Below are positions 1 through 8,910 of a stretch of 64,000 bases of DNA, piece after piece. Numbering within the stretch: position 1 is the stretch's first letter; every line of letters begins with the position of its first letter. A model generated the notes under the pieces. It had not been told where the DNA came from and did no database searches. It worked only from the letters and a program-made list of their open reading frames with translations. A program made the position numbers and the translations under genes. Source of the DNA: Myxococcaceae bacterium JPH2 (GTDB lineage: Bacteria; Myxococcota; Myxococcia; Myxococcales; Myxococcaceae); contig JAEMGR010000034.1 of NCBI GenBank assembly GCA_016458225.1, positions 85,899 to 149,898 on the forward strand, given 5' to 3'.

Positions 1-96
1 ATGGCCCGGGCGGCGGGACACGAGCCCCAGGCCGTGCCCTTCACACCGCCCAAGGTGAGAAAGCCTCGGGCGCGGCGCGCGGCCGGCCCCGAGTAG
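1..96 (+). CDS. 3' end of an unidentified gene (partial)
   Basis: Frame 1 is open from the first base to a TAG at 94-96 and encodes a proline-, arginine- and alanine-rich tail. The ATG at position 1 may simply be an internal Met. The frame ends 30 bp before the end of the convergent minus-strand gene, which fits a real gene terminus. Nothing identifies the product, and the stretch is short enough to be fortuitous. Confidence 0.3.
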   Translation: MARAAGHEPQAVPFTPPKVRKPRARRAAGPE

Positions 97-126
97 CGCG
101 CAGTGCTTCCGCTGAGCGTCCCGCGC

Positions 127-498
127 TCAGTGCTTCGCGGCGCGCCGCTGGAGCAGGTAGCGCAGGCCGCCCATCACGCTGCCCACCACGAGGGCCAGCA
201 TGAAGATGACGCCCACCGTGGTGATGCCGAAGAGGATGCGCACCTGCGCCTCGGTGAGTCGCCCGGTGAAGTACGCCGTGCGCAGGGGCTCCATGGCCCC
301 CACCAGCTCCAGCGCGCGCGCGGGCAGCGAGTCCAGCGACAGCGACAGGCGCTGCAGGAGGCGCGACGGGTACAGCCGCCGCGCCACCTCCACGCCAATC
401 CCCGTCAACAGGTAGAGGACGGAGAGCAGAAACGCGTTGCCCCACATGATGCGCAAGAGGGGCGAGTCCGTTGGCCGGCGGGAGTGCACGGGGCTCAC
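127..498 (-). CDS. Small two-span membrane protein, unknown function
   Basis: This 123-aa protein has two hydrophobic segments, at about residues 18-38 and 88-110, joined by a leucine- and arginine-rich loop of about 45 residues, and it ends in a basic tail. It therefore looks like an inner-membrane protein with two helices. The GTG start lies one base after the stop of the upstream TPR gene (500), so the two are almost certainly co-transcribed and translationally coupled. No family was recognised. The coupling suggests a partner of the large TPR membrane protein, which is inference. Confidence 0.65.
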   Translation of the reverse strand: MSPVHSRRPTDSPLLRIMWGNAFLLSVLYLLTGIGVEVARRLYPSRLLQRLSLSLDSLPARALELVGAMEPLRTAYFTGRLTEAQVRILFGITTVGVIFMLALVVGSVMGGLRYLLQRRAAKH

Positions 499-499
499 C

Positions 500-3400
500 C
501 TACTTCGCGGCCTTACGCTTGAGGATCGGAAGTGCCTTCTTCACGCGCGAGGCCTCGGACGACCCGCCGGCCAGCCGGAGGAAGGCCTCATACGCGTCCA
601 CGGCCCGGGCCAGCTCGCTTGGCTCATGGACCAGCAGGTCCGCCAGCGCCAGGTGCGCCAGCCCGTCCGTCGGCTCCAGCTCCACGGCCTTGAGCAGGGC
701 CTCCTTCGCCGGAGCCTCCTGCCGCTGCTTCAGGGCCACCAGTCCGAGGGCCAGGTAGCCACGGCCCGTGAACGGCGCCAGCTTCACGGCCTCGTCCGCC
801 GCGGCGCGCGCCTCCTTCACCGCCCCGGCCCCGAGCTGCACGCGCGCGATGGTGGTCTGCGCGAAGGCCTTGTCCGCCACCGAGGGCGCCTTGTCCGCCA
901 GGTCCTGCAGCGTCCGAGCCGCCGCGCGTCCTCCGGCGGGCACCTGCGCGTAGAGTTCGCCCACGCGACCGCACGCGACATCCGGCCCCTCGCGACGCGC
1001 CGCCGCGAAGGCCGCCTCCGCGTTGTCCACGTTGCCCTGGCGCAGGAAGGCCTGGGCAATCTCGCAGAACGTCTCCGGATCCTTCGGGTCCAGCTTGTTG
1101 GAGCGCTCCAGCGCGGCGAAGCCCCCTGCCCCGTCCCCTGCGGCGAAGAGGATGGCGGCGCGGATCCGCTGCCCCTCGGCGTCATCGGGCGCCAGCTTGA
1201 CCGCGCGCCCCACCGCTCCGTCCGCGTCCTTGCGCCGCCCCAGCTGGTACAGCGCGAGCGCGAAGCCCTTGTGGGCCGCGGCGTTGCCCGGGTTGTCGAG
1301 CTGCCAGGTCTCGAACTGCTTGAGCGCCTCGGGCGCGCGGCCCAGGGCCAGGAGCGTGCGGCCCAGCGCGTCGCGGGCCTCACCGTGTGCGCCGTTGCGC
1401 TCGACGGCCTTCGTCAGCGGCGCCAGCGCCATGTCCGGCAACCCGCGCGACAGCAGCAGCCGCCCCAAGGAGCACGCAGCCTCGTACTCCCGCGGGTTCT
1501 TCATGGCCTCTTCGAACTGGGTCTGTGCCTTGTCCAGCGCGCGCTCGCGCCAGTACACCTGTCCCAAGGCGACGCGCATGTCGTTGCGCGGGCGCTTGAG
1601 CGCGGCCAGGGCCTTCTCCAGGACCTCGCGGGCCTGCGCGCCGTTGCCATCGGCGGCGTCGGCCAGGGCCAGCCACGCGATGGCCTCGGGCGAGTAGCGG
1701 TCATTGACACGCGTCCGAGCCAGCTCCGCGCGGGCGTGCTTCCAATCGCCCAGGCGGGCATAGGCGGCGCCTCGGACCAGCGACACCTTGCGCCCACCGT
1801 CGGGCTCCAGGCGCTGAAGGGCCTCGCGCTCACGGTCGCGGTCCAGCAGCGTGCGCCCGAGCCCCTCGCGAGCATCCTCGCTCTTGGGCTGGAGCTTGAG
1901 CGCGGCCTCATACGCCTGCTGTGCGATGTCCAGCTTCCCCGCCGCACGGCTCGCCGCGCCCAGCGCCTGCTGGAAGTCGAACGCCTTGGGCCCCTGCGCG
2001 CCGCGAGACAGCAGCGTGCGCGCCTCGTCATACCGCCCGAGCGCCGACAGGAGCTGTCCCTGCACCAGTTGCTGACGCGCCTGGAGGGCAGCGGGAAGCC
2101 GCGTATCGGTCGCCAGGGGCGCGACGTCGGCCAGCGCCTCGTCCAGCTCCTGCTCCAGCGCGAGCCGGCTCTCCGCCATGCCGATGCGCGCGGCGGGATG
2201 CTCGGGGGACACCTCGCGGGCGCGGCGGAACATCTCGAGCGCCTGCGGATGGTCCTCCGACGCGAGGTAGTAGCCCCCCAGCGACACGAGCGCGCGCACG
2301 TTGGTGGGAGACGCCTTCAGCGCCCGGTCGAAACGCTCCAGGGCCTTCTTCTCGTCCTTCGCCGCCAGGAGCAGCGAACCCGCGAGGGCATGCAGCTCCG
2401 TGGACTCGTCCGTCGAGGCGAGCAGTGCGCGCCGGGCAGGCTCACGGCCGCGGTCATCCGCCACGAGCACGTTGGTGGCCAGCATCAGGCCGGGGAAGCC
2501 CTCCTTGACGCCCGTCTTCTCCAGGGCCTCCAGCGCCTTCTGGCGCTCATCCGGAGCCATCCCGTGGTCCGCGAAGAGGATCGCGTGGACGTAGGCCGTC
2601 AGCGCCCAGGCCTGACTGCTGCCATCGTCCATCTCGTGGGCCCGGTCGAGCTGCTTGAGGGCCTCATCCAGCGACGCGCGCGTGTCCTGCGCCACCAGGC
2701 GACTGGTCCGGTCCAGCGTCTCCTTGAGGGTCTGCCCCCCTTGCCGAGCGCGGTAGGCGACGAAGGCACCCACGCTGACGACCACGAACACCGTCGCGAC
2801 GATGGCCGACGCGAGCTTCACGCCGTTGCGAGCCAGGAACGACCGCTTGGCCGACTCCTTCGCCAGCTTCTCGCGCAGCTCCTGCTCGTACTTCGCGGCG
2901 AGCTTCTCGGTGTCCTGCGCGCTGGCCGCGACCTTCGTGGCACCAGAGGGAGCATGGACCTCCGCCGCGTCGGGGATGTCATCGAGCAACGAGCGCTTGC
3001 CCCCCGACGCACGAACAGGCTCCGGAGCCCGAGCCGCCACCGTCCGTCGCGCGCCCGTCTCCTCGGGAGGCGGCAGCTCTCCGAGCAGTCCGCCACCCCG
3101 AGCTGAAGACTCCGCAGAATCCGCACCCGATGCATCCGGGAGGTCCGCCAGCAGACCGTCACTGTCGCCCGAGGCCTCACGCGCGGGAGAGGTCTCCCCC
3201 GCCGACGCGAGCGACTCCGAGCCACCAGGGGCCTCCTCATTCCCCAGCTCTGGAATGAGTCCTCCCTGTGCATTCGCAGAGGCCTCGCGCGCCTCAGGCC
3301 CAGAGGCGTCATCCAGGCCGCCCAGGTCCACGGACTCGGAGCTGTCGTCGCCCGAGTTCGACGCGGAAGCGTCTCGCGAACCATCCGCCGAAGCGCCTCC

Positions 3401-4426
3401 GAAATCCGAGAGGGAGTCGCCCGCGCTGGAGCCACTGGGCGCAGCCGCCTCGGAGCCGAATGAAGCGCCACCGTGCGCGTCGGCTCCCTGCTTGGATCCG
3501 GAAGCCGAGTCGCGCTCGGGACTCAGCCCCCCAGAGGCGTCGGAAGTCGCGTGGCCCGCTGGCCGTGCATCACGCCCCTGCGGCGCATCAGCGCCCGTCG
3601 CGCCCTGAGCGCCATCGCCACCTGCGTCCGCAGTGGGCCCTCGCGCATCGGATGCAGGAGCCGCGTCGGAGCCGCCCGTTCCGCGAACCCGTGAAGGAGC
3701 AGCCCGCGACGCCCCATCACCGATTCCAGTTCCGCGAACCTGCGCATCGGAGGAACGGGCTGCATCCGCGGCACCGGCCGGGCGAACCTGCGCGTCGGAG
3801 GCAGTGCCGGCCCCACCACCGTCTGCCGCCGGTCGCGCGGCTCGCGCCCGCGCCTCCGCGCCAACCCGTCCCGCAGCCGCAGCGGAGCGCGCCTCGAACG
3901 CAGAGGGATGCGCGGCTTCCGGCCGAGCCTGCGGACCAGTCTCGGATGGCACAGCGTCGGGCGGTGGCTCGGCGGGCTTCTCCAGCCCCATGAGGTCCGC
4001 GAAGATGGGCGCGGGCCCTCCGGACACGGCCTGCTGGGCCTGCTCCAGCCACAGCTTCACGCGACCGTCATTCGGCTGGAGCGTCACCGCCTTGCGCAGA
4101 ATCGGCAGCGCCGAGCGATACAGCCCGCGCTGCAACAACACCTCGCCAATGAGGTTGTACGCGTAGGGGTTGTCCTTCTCAATGGCGATGGCCTGATCGA
4201 ACTGCTCCATCGCCTCGGCGGGCCGCCCCAGTTGGATGAGCGCCTTGCCCCACAGCACCCGGCCCACCGTGGAACCCGCGTGGTGCGAGACGCCTTGCGC
4301 GCAGACCTCGATGGCACGCGCGGCTTCCCCTTTTTCCAGCAGGAGCTTGGCGAGCTCGACGAAGACGGAAGAGGTCGGATCCTGCCGGAGGAGCTGCTCG
4401 TAACGCTCCACCATCGACTTGGCCAT
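500..4426 (-). CDS. Large TPR-repeat protein with low-complexity linker and one membrane span
   Basis: The protein has 1308 aa. The ATG at 4426 begins a good TPR-like sequence (MAKSMVERYEQLL); the frame is open further upstream, but that sequence does not look coding. Residues 1-110 hold about three TPR units. A long Ala/Gly/Ser/Asp-rich linker follows at about 135-510, then one membrane helix near 533-556, then some 750 residues of TPRs. The layout suggests a cytoplasmic N-terminal scaffold tied through the inner membrane to a periplasmic TPR solenoid. It resembles the TPR half of the 10447-15618 protein. It is followed immediately by a small membrane protein. The function is unknown, but TPR arrays of this size usually scaffold multiprotein complexes. 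Confidence 0.85.
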   Translation of the reverse strand: MAKSMVERYEQLLRQDPTSSVFVELAKLLLEKGEAARAIEVCAQGVSHHAGSTVGRVLWGKALIQLGRPAEAMEQFDQAIAIEKDNPYAYNLIGEVLLQRGLYRSALPILRKAVTLQPNDGRVKLWLEQAQQAVSGGPAPIFADLMGLEKPAEPPPDAVPSETGPQARPEAAHPSAFEARSAAAAGRVGAEARARAARPAADGGGAGTASDAQVRPAGAADAARSSDAQVRGTGIGDGASRAAPSRVRGTGGSDAAPASDARGPTADAGGDGAQGATGADAPQGRDARPAGHATSDASGGLSPERDSASGSKQGADAHGGASFGSEAAAPSGSSAGDSLSDFGGASADGSRDASASNSGDDSSESVDLGGLDDASGPEAREASANAQGGLIPELGNEEAPGGSESLASAGETSPAREASGDSDGLLADLPDASGADSAESSARGGGLLGELPPPEETGARRTVAARAPEPVRASGGKRSLLDDIPDAAEVHAPSGATKVAASAQDTEKLAAKYEQELREKLAKESAKRSFLARNGVKLASAIVATVFVVVSVGAFVAYRARQGGQTLKETLDRTSRLVAQDTRASLDEALKQLDRAHEMDDGSSQAWALTAYVHAILFADHGMAPDERQKALEALEKTGVKEGFPGLMLATNVLVADDRGREPARRALLASTDESTELHALAGSLLLAAKDEKKALERFDRALKASPTNVRALVSLGGYYLASEDHPQALEMFRRAREVSPEHPAARIGMAESRLALEQELDEALADVAPLATDTRLPAALQARQQLVQGQLLSALGRYDEARTLLSRGAQGPKAFDFQQALGAASRAAGKLDIAQQAYEAALKLQPKSEDAREGLGRTLLDRDREREALQRLEPDGGRKVSLVRGAAYARLGDWKHARAELARTRVNDRYSPEAIAWLALADAADGNGAQAREVLEKALAALKRPRNDMRVALGQVYWRERALDKAQTQFEEAMKNPREYEAACSLGRLLLSRGLPDMALAPLTKAVERNGAHGEARDALGRTLLALGRAPEALKQFETWQLDNPGNAAAHKGFALALYQLGRRKDADGAVGRAVKLAPDDAEGQRIRAAILFAAGDGAGGFAALERSNKLDPKDPETFCEIAQAFLRQGNVDNAEAAFAAARREGPDVACGRVGELYAQVPAGGRAAARTLQDLADKAPSVADKAFAQTTIARVQLGAGAVKEARAAADEAVKLAPFTGRGYLALGLVALKQRQEAPAKEALLKAVELEPTDGLAHLALADLLVHEPSELARAVDAYEAFLRLAGGSSEASRVKKALPILKRKAAK

Positions 4427-4517
4427 GTTCGGTCGCGACTCCGGTGCTCGTGCGGGGGAGCAGGACCATAGCACCGAGCCCCTCGTCCGGTGCGAGGGCC
4501 AGGTGTAGCCTCGGCCC

Positions 4518-4937
4518 GTGAATCGCCTGCCCGTCCTCGTCCTCGCGCTCCTCCTCGGTGGGGCCTGTGCCCACACTTCCAAGAAGGCCAACCCGGAGAC
4601 CCTCAAGCCCACCGTGGAGGCCTTCCACGAGAACATCCGCTGGAGGAACTTCCGCAACGTCTCCCGAATCCTCGTCCCCGAGCGCCGCGACGCCTTCGAG
4701 CGCGCCCGCCGCGAACACCAGGACGACCGGGACCTCACCATCACCGACTACGAAATCGAGGACGTGAAGCTCTCCGAGGACGGCCAGCGCGCCACCGTGC
4801 GCAGCACCATCCAGTGGATGCGCCTGCCCTCGGCCTCCGCGCACACGGACACCGTCACCTCGGAGTTCATCTTCCGCGACGGTGCGTGGCTGCTGGAGCG
4901 ACAGGAGTCCGGCCCGTTCGAGGGCGAGCTCCCCTAG
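4518..4937 (+). CDS. Small predicted lipoprotein
   Basis: The 139-aa product starts with a hydrophobic signal peptide and a lipobox (LLLGGAC, Cys at about residue 17), so it is probably an envelope lipoprotein. The mature part is alpha/beta and charged, with a C-terminal pattern of alternating strands that would fit an NTF2-like fold (an N-terminal helix carrying WRNF, then VRSTIQW, then DGAWLLERQESGPF). The fold assignment is inference. It diverges from the TPR gene at 4426, with only 91 bp between the two starts, so they share an upstream region. Confidence 0.7.
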   Translation: MNRLPVLVLALLLGGACAHTSKKANPETLKPTVEAFHENIRWRNFRNVSRILVPERRDAFERARREHQDDRDLTITDYEIEDVKLSEDGQRATVRSTIQWMRLPSASAHTDTVTSEFIFRDGAWLLERQESGPFEGELP

Positions 4938-4982
4938 AAAAGAAACCGCCCACCGTCTCGGGGCCGGCCGAGGCGGTGGGCG
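4936..4982 (-). terminator. Rho-independent terminator for the minus-strand operon
   Basis: A 9-bp perfect stem (CGCCCACCG at 4947-4955 with CGGTGGGCG at 4974-4982) is reinforced by an inner 5-bp stem (CTCGG/CCGAG). On the minus strand it is followed by GTTTCTTTTCT, a U-rich tail that fits termination of transcripts arriving from the 5268-10224 operon. On the plus strand no T-run follows the hairpin. Confidence 0.6.
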
Positions 4983-5267
4983 TCGAGGGTTCCCCCATGG
5001 AACCCTCTACCAGGGTGGCCCGTCGACGCTGTGCTGCCAGCCCGCGTCGTCGTGCCTTCTTGCCTGGCTCCTAGAGCAATGCAGGTGCCAACTGCCCGCG
5101 CGCGTCCGCGTCCTCGGGCCTGCTTCCGGAAATCGGGCACTTGCGCCTGTCAGCCCCCCGACATCCCCCTGCCCCGCGTGACATGCCTGTCAGAGCCCGC
5201 CAACGCTGTCATCCCCTCGGGACTGACAGGGCTGTCAGGGCCCCCTCGGACTTCTCAAGCCCCAGGG
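4983..5267. other. Convergent intergenic region with clustered TGACA/TGTCA palindromes
   Basis: No convincing gene lies in this stretch between two converging genes. The right half (5146-5238) contains TGTCA motifs at 5148-5152, 5188-5192, 5217-5221 and 5234-5237 region. Two form palindromes: TGACA-TGCC-TGTCA (5179-5192) and the perfect CTGACAG-GG-CTGTCAG (5223-5238). Their role is unknown; see the findings. Confidence 0.5.
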
Positions 5268-6191
5268 TCACTCGCCCAGGACGGAGCGGATGGTGTCCCG
5301 CATCGAGTGGCGCGGCTTCCAGTGGATGTCCTTCACCCACCGGGAGCCATCCACGGCGCACAGGAACTGGATGTGGTCCAGCTCCGGCGGCGGGAAGCTG
5401 GCCAGCCGGTAGCGGAACAGCAGGCCCAGCAGCGGGCGCGCCACGGGATGCGGCACGGGCAGCGGGGTATTGCCCAGCTCGCGCATCACCGAGGACAGGG
5501 GCACCTCGCCCGGCCCCACGACGTTGTAGACGCCGCGCAGCTCGGGCTGGAGGGCGGCGACCATGGCGCGCGCCACGTCCTCCACATGGATGAGCTGCAC
5601 CATGGGGTCGAAGCCCGCGAGCGTCCACGGGTGGCGCAGCCGCAGGTAGTTGGACGGCGCGTTCTTGATGGTGGGCCCGACGATGTGGACGGGCCTGAGA
5701 ATCACCGTCTCGATGTCCGGGTGCTTCCAGAAGAAGCCATGCGCGAGCATGTCCACTTCGATGAGGTCGCGCACGCCGGAGAACCGGCTGGCCGCCATCA
5801 GCGGCGCGTCCTCGGTGAGGAAGTTGGAGTTGTCCGGACTGGGGCCGTAGACGTTGGCCGAGGACAGCACCACGACCTTCTTCACCCCGTACTTGGCGCA
5901 GTACTCGAGCAGCCGCGTGGTGCCCACCACGTTGAACGAGTGGTGCTCCTCCTCGCTCATCCGGGGGTCATGCATGATGCCCATGTGGATGACGGCGCGG
6001 ACGTCGTTCTTGCGAAAGACGTCCTCGGCCTTCTTCTTGCGAAGGTCGAGCTGGTACATCTCGACGTCCTTCGGCCGCCCCAGGAAGGGACGCCGGTCGA
6101 TGCCGATGATGCGCTCCTGCTTGTGGAGGAGCTTCGCGAGGGTGCGGCCGAGGTTTCCGCTGATGCCCGTGACGACGACGGCGGGTCTCAT
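5268..6191 (-). CDS. NAD-dependent epimerase/dehydratase-like protein (extended SDR family)
   Basis: The 307-aa length is normal for extended short-chain dehydrogenases. The N-terminus has the Rossmann nucleotide-binding motif GISGNLG (about residues 9-15), and the middle has a typical SSANVYGPS segment. The position of the catalytic Tyr-x-x-x-Lys reads R-F-S-G-V-R, so both the Tyr and the Lys appear to be replaced (Phe, Arg). The protein may therefore bind a nucleotide or nucleotide-sugar without classical oxidoreductase chemistry. It is the last gene of a five-gene minus-strand group with a deacetylase, glycosyltransferase, acyltransferase and FAD enzyme, which points to cell-envelope glycan or glycolipid synthesis. 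Confidence 0.85.
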   Translation of the reverse strand: MRPAVVVTGISGNLGRTLAKLLHKQERIIGIDRRPFLGRPKDVEMYQLDLRKKKAEDVFRKNDVRAVIHMGIMHDPRMSEEEHHSFNVVGTTRLLEYCAKYGVKKVVVLSSANVYGPSPDNSNFLTEDAPLMAASRFSGVRDLIEVDMLAHGFFWKHPDIETVILRPVHIVGPTIKNAPSNYLRLRHPWTLAGFDPMVQLIHVEDVARAMVAALQPELRGVYNVVGPGEVPLSSVMRELGNTPLPVPHPVARPLLGLLFRYRLASFPPPELDHIQFLCAVDGSRWVKDIHWKPRHSMRDTIRSVLGE

Positions 6192-6228
6192 GTGCCCGCC
6201 GTCTTAACATCACCGCCGGTCCGGGCGC

Positions 6229-7083
6229 TCACCAGAAGACGCCTCGGCGCTCCTTGAGGCCCTGGTGGAGCATGGCCTGGATGGCGGCCTTCACGGTGCG
6301 GACCTTCTTGTCCAGCTCGCTGTCCTCGTCATCCGCCCGGCCGGTGAAGCGCAGCGGGTCCCCGAAGTAGATGCGGTACTTGGTGGGCAGCGGGATGGGC
6401 AGCCCCGTCGGGGTGATGGGGAACGAGGGGAACCCCAGGAGCTTGGCCAGGGGCTTGAGGTCCATCAGCGCGGGGGCCTGCTCCTCGGCGCCGACGACGG
6501 CGATGGGGACGATGGGCGTGTCCGTCTCCAGCGCCAGCCGCATGAACCCCAGACCGAACTCCTGGAGCTGGTAGCGCTGGGGCCACAGCTTGTTGATGCC
6601 GCGCGCGCCCTCGGGGAAGACGAGGATGGCCTCGCCGGCCTCCAACAGCCGCCGGCAGTTCTCCGGCGTCCCGACAATCTGGCCCACGCGGGCCATGAAG
6701 GTGGAGACGTACGGGAGCGACGGCACCCACTTCTCCACCATGCTGCGGATGGCGCGGGGCGGCTGGGCCTCCACCATGAGCGAGATGCCAATCATCGCGC
6801 CGTCCATCGGCAACTGCCCCGAGTGGTTGGACACGAGTAGCACGCGCCCGCTGGGAATCCGGTCGGCCCCGTAGGCCTCCACGCGGAAGTAGTGGCGGTA
6901 CAGCCACAGGAACGGAGCGATGGCGGCCAGGCTGTAGTCCAGGTTGAACCCGAACGGGTCCACGCCGTACTCGTTCTCCGTGCGAGCCAGGGCCTGGAGC
7001 TGCTGCTGCTGCTCGGTCCCGGCCATGCGCTCGGTCCAGCCGCGCAGACCCTTCTTCACCTTGTCGCTGAAGCGCTCCAGCAT
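6229..7083 (-). CDS. Lysophospholipid acyltransferase family protein (PlsC-like)
   Basis: The 284-aa protein has the acyltransferase core. SNHSGQLPMDG near residue 80 is the His/Asp catalytic block in its longer-spaced H-S-G-x-L-P-x-D form, and FPEGARG near residue 160 is the phosphate-binding block. Such enzymes transfer acyl chains to lysophospholipids or related lipids at the inner membrane. No multi-span membrane region is visible; attachment through the amphipathic N-terminus is likely. Its position between an SDR protein and a polysaccharide deacetylase suggests an envelope lipid or glycolipid product. The acyl acceptor cannot be read from the sequence. Confidence 0.9.
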   Translation of the reverse strand: MLERFSDKVKKGLRGWTERMAGTEQQQQLQALARTENEYGVDPFGFNLDYSLAAIAPFLWLYRHYFRVEAYGADRIPSGRVLLVSNHSGQLPMDGAMIGISLMVEAQPPRAIRSMVEKWVPSLPYVSTFMARVGQIVGTPENCRRLLEAGEAILVFPEGARGINKLWPQRYQLQEFGLGFMRLALETDTPIVPIAVVGAEEQAPALMDLKPLAKLLGFPSFPITPTGLPIPLPTKYRIYFGDPLRFTGRADDEDSELDKKVRTVKAAIQAMLHQGLKERRGVFW

Positions 7084-7154
7084 GGCGGCTGTTTAACACC
7101 ACCCGCCCGCGCACCGGGAGAGGCCCTGTCGGGCACGCCACGTTTCCTGGGGCT

Positions 7155-8099
7155 CTAGAGCGTGGGCGCGAGCCGCTCCGCCACGACCTTCAAGGTGACG
7201 ACGTCGAAGTCCGCCTTGAGCCAGCGGAACACCTCGAGCAGCCGCTCCTGCTTCGGGGCCGCGGGTACGCGCAAGTCCCTCTGCTGCCGGGTCAGCTCGG
7301 GCGGGATGCCGTCCGCCGCGGACAGCACGTCCACGCCGTGCAGCTCGAAGTTGAAGAACGCCTCGCGCTGGAGGGCGCGGTAGGTCGAGCGCAGGACGGG
7401 GCGCGGGAGCGTGGCGGCGAACGTGCCGATGAACGGAAAGCGAACGCCCGGCGTCACCGCCATGGGCAGCTCCAGCACCGCGCCCGAGCCTCGCTGGTAG
7501 GGCCGCGCCGGGTCCGGACGGTACGGCACGCGCGGCGCCAAGAGCACCCGAGGCGTGTCCAGCACGGACCGGGACGGACGCCCCAGCACGGCCAGCGCCC
7601 CCATCACCGCCGCCTTGGCCGCGTAGTACGGCGCGGCCGGAAAGGCCGACGAGCCATACCGGTACCCCTGCGCGACGGTGGCCGCGTACAGGTCCGGGCT
7701 GAGCGTGTACCCCGGCGCGCGAAACCCCGACGGGCGCTCACCCGTGGCGCGGGTGATGAGCGCGTCCGCTCGGGCAAGGTCCGCCTGGATGGCCTCCGCG
7801 CCCCGACGGCTCAGCGCATAGTCATGCGAGTAACTGTGGCTGGCCACCTCGATGCCGCCCGCGTGGCTTTGGCGCATGCCCTCGGCGGCGGCGAGGTCCG
7901 TCTCCAGGTCCTCGCCGATGACGAAGAACGTCCCGGGAGCGCCCACCGTGGCCAGCAGCTCGCGGAAGCGCGGCACCGCCACCGCGTGCACCAACGAGCG
8001 GGCGCGCGCATCCAGCAGGGACTCCGGCAACCCATGGATGCGGCAGTAGTGCGGCAGCGAGTCCAGGTCGACGGAGATGGACGCCAGCCGTTCCGCCAT
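7155..8099 (-). CDS. Polysaccharide deacetylase (NodB-homology family)
   Basis: The protein has 314 aa from the ATG at 8099, where a clean N-terminus (MAERLASISVDLDSL) begins; the frame upstream is not convincing. NodB-homology motifs are visible: the Asp-containing SVDLD, the metal-binding HSYSH inside ASHSYSHDYAL, and the FRAPGYTLS loop. Enzymes of this family remove N- or O-acetyl groups from glycans using a metal ion. No signal peptide is seen, so it probably acts in the cytoplasm on a lipid-linked intermediate. It starts 14 bp after the stop of the GT2 gene, which supports an operon and a shared substrate. Confidence 0.88.
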   Translation of the reverse strand: MAERLASISVDLDSLPHYCRIHGLPESLLDARARSLVHAVAVPRFRELLATVGAPGTFFVIGEDLETDLAAAEGMRQSHAGGIEVASHSYSHDYALSRRGAEAIQADLARADALITRATGERPSGFRAPGYTLSPDLYAATVAQGYRYGSSAFPAAPYYAAKAAVMGALAVLGRPSRSVLDTPRVLLAPRVPYRPDPARPYQRGSGAVLELPMAVTPGVRFPFIGTFAATLPRPVLRSTYRALQREAFFNFELHGVDVLSAADGIPPELTRQQRDLRVPAAPKQERLLEVFRWLKADFDVVTLKVVAERLAPTL

Positions 8100-8113
8100 G
8101 CGCCGCCCCTCGC

Positions 8114-8824
8114 TCAGGTCCCGCGGATGCGGATGACGTAGACCAGCTTGCCCACGTTCTTGAGCACGTTGGGCACGCGCCGGAACAGGTGGATGGAGGG
8201 CTGGCGCTTCTCGTGGAGCTGGATGGGGATCTCCACCACGTTCAGGCCCTCTCGCCAGGCGCGGACGACGAACTCGCTGGCGAAAACGTCCATGTCCACG
8301 ACGCACTTCTGGATGACGGGCAGCAGCGCCTCGCGACGAAACGCCTTGAGGCCGTGCGTGTCCGTGCCCTGGAAGCCCAGCGTCACCTTCAAGAGCTTGT
8401 TGTGCACCCGCGTGGCCGCGCGACGGATGAGGGGCCGCTGGTCGCTGGCGCCCTTGGCCGCCTTCGAGCCCACCACCATGTCCGCCTCACCGCGCTCCAG
8501 GCGAGGCAGCGCCGAGTCGTAGAACGAGAGGTCGCACAGGTCGATCTCATCGCAGACGACGTAGGTGCCACGGGCCAGCAGGATGCCCGCCTTCAGCGCG
8601 ACGCCATAGTTGGGCCGCTCCGAGTGGAACCACCGCATCCGCGGGTTCTTCGCGCACAGCTCCTCGAGGATGGCCGGCGTCGCGTCGCGCGAGCCGTTCT
8701 CCGCGAAGATGATTTCGTAGTCGAGCCCGCGCGCATCCAGGCCCTGGCGCAGCTCTTCCGCCGCCTGGGTGATGATGGACTCTTCGTTGTAGACCGGGAT
8801 GACGACGGAAAGGTACGGGGCCAT
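8114..8824 (-). CDS. Family 2 glycosyltransferase (dolichol-phosphate-mannose-synthase-like)
   Basis: The 236-aa single-domain GT-A enzyme begins with the typical YLSVVIPVYNEES start. It has the FAENGSRDAT donor-site segment and an acidic metal-binding cluster (CDEIDLCD). The C-terminus shows the IQLHEKRQPSIHL pattern seen in polyprenyl-phosphate sugar transferases. It lacks C-terminal membrane helices, so it probably works at the cytoplasmic face as a peripheral enzyme. Donor and acceptor are not identifiable. The next gene is a deacetylase, so the transferred sugar may be an N-acetylated hexosamine that is later deacetylated (inference). Confidence 0.88.
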   Translation of the reverse strand: MAPYLSVVIPVYNEESIITQAAEELRQGLDARGLDYEIIFAENGSRDATPAILEELCAKNPRMRWFHSERPNYGVALKAGILLARGTYVVCDEIDLCDLSFYDSALPRLERGEADMVVGSKAAKGASDQRPLIRRAATRVHNKLLKVTLGFQGTDTHGLKAFRREALLPVIQKCVVDMDVFASEFVVRAWREGLNVVEIPIQLHEKRQPSIHLFRRVPNVLKNVGKLVYVIRIRGT

Positions 8825-8910
8825 GTGTCAGGGGCGGGCGGAAAGGGGCGGGACCTAGCACGGCCCGCGACACCCGTCGACAGGACTCGCGCCAGGAGCG
8901 TTCGCCGGCG

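Noticed and set aside
437..3106. Long plus-strand frame opposite the TPR gene at 500-4426
   Set aside because: It is a GC-driven shadow: Arg/Leu/Gly-rich composition, no domains and complete overlap with a well-supported TPR protein.
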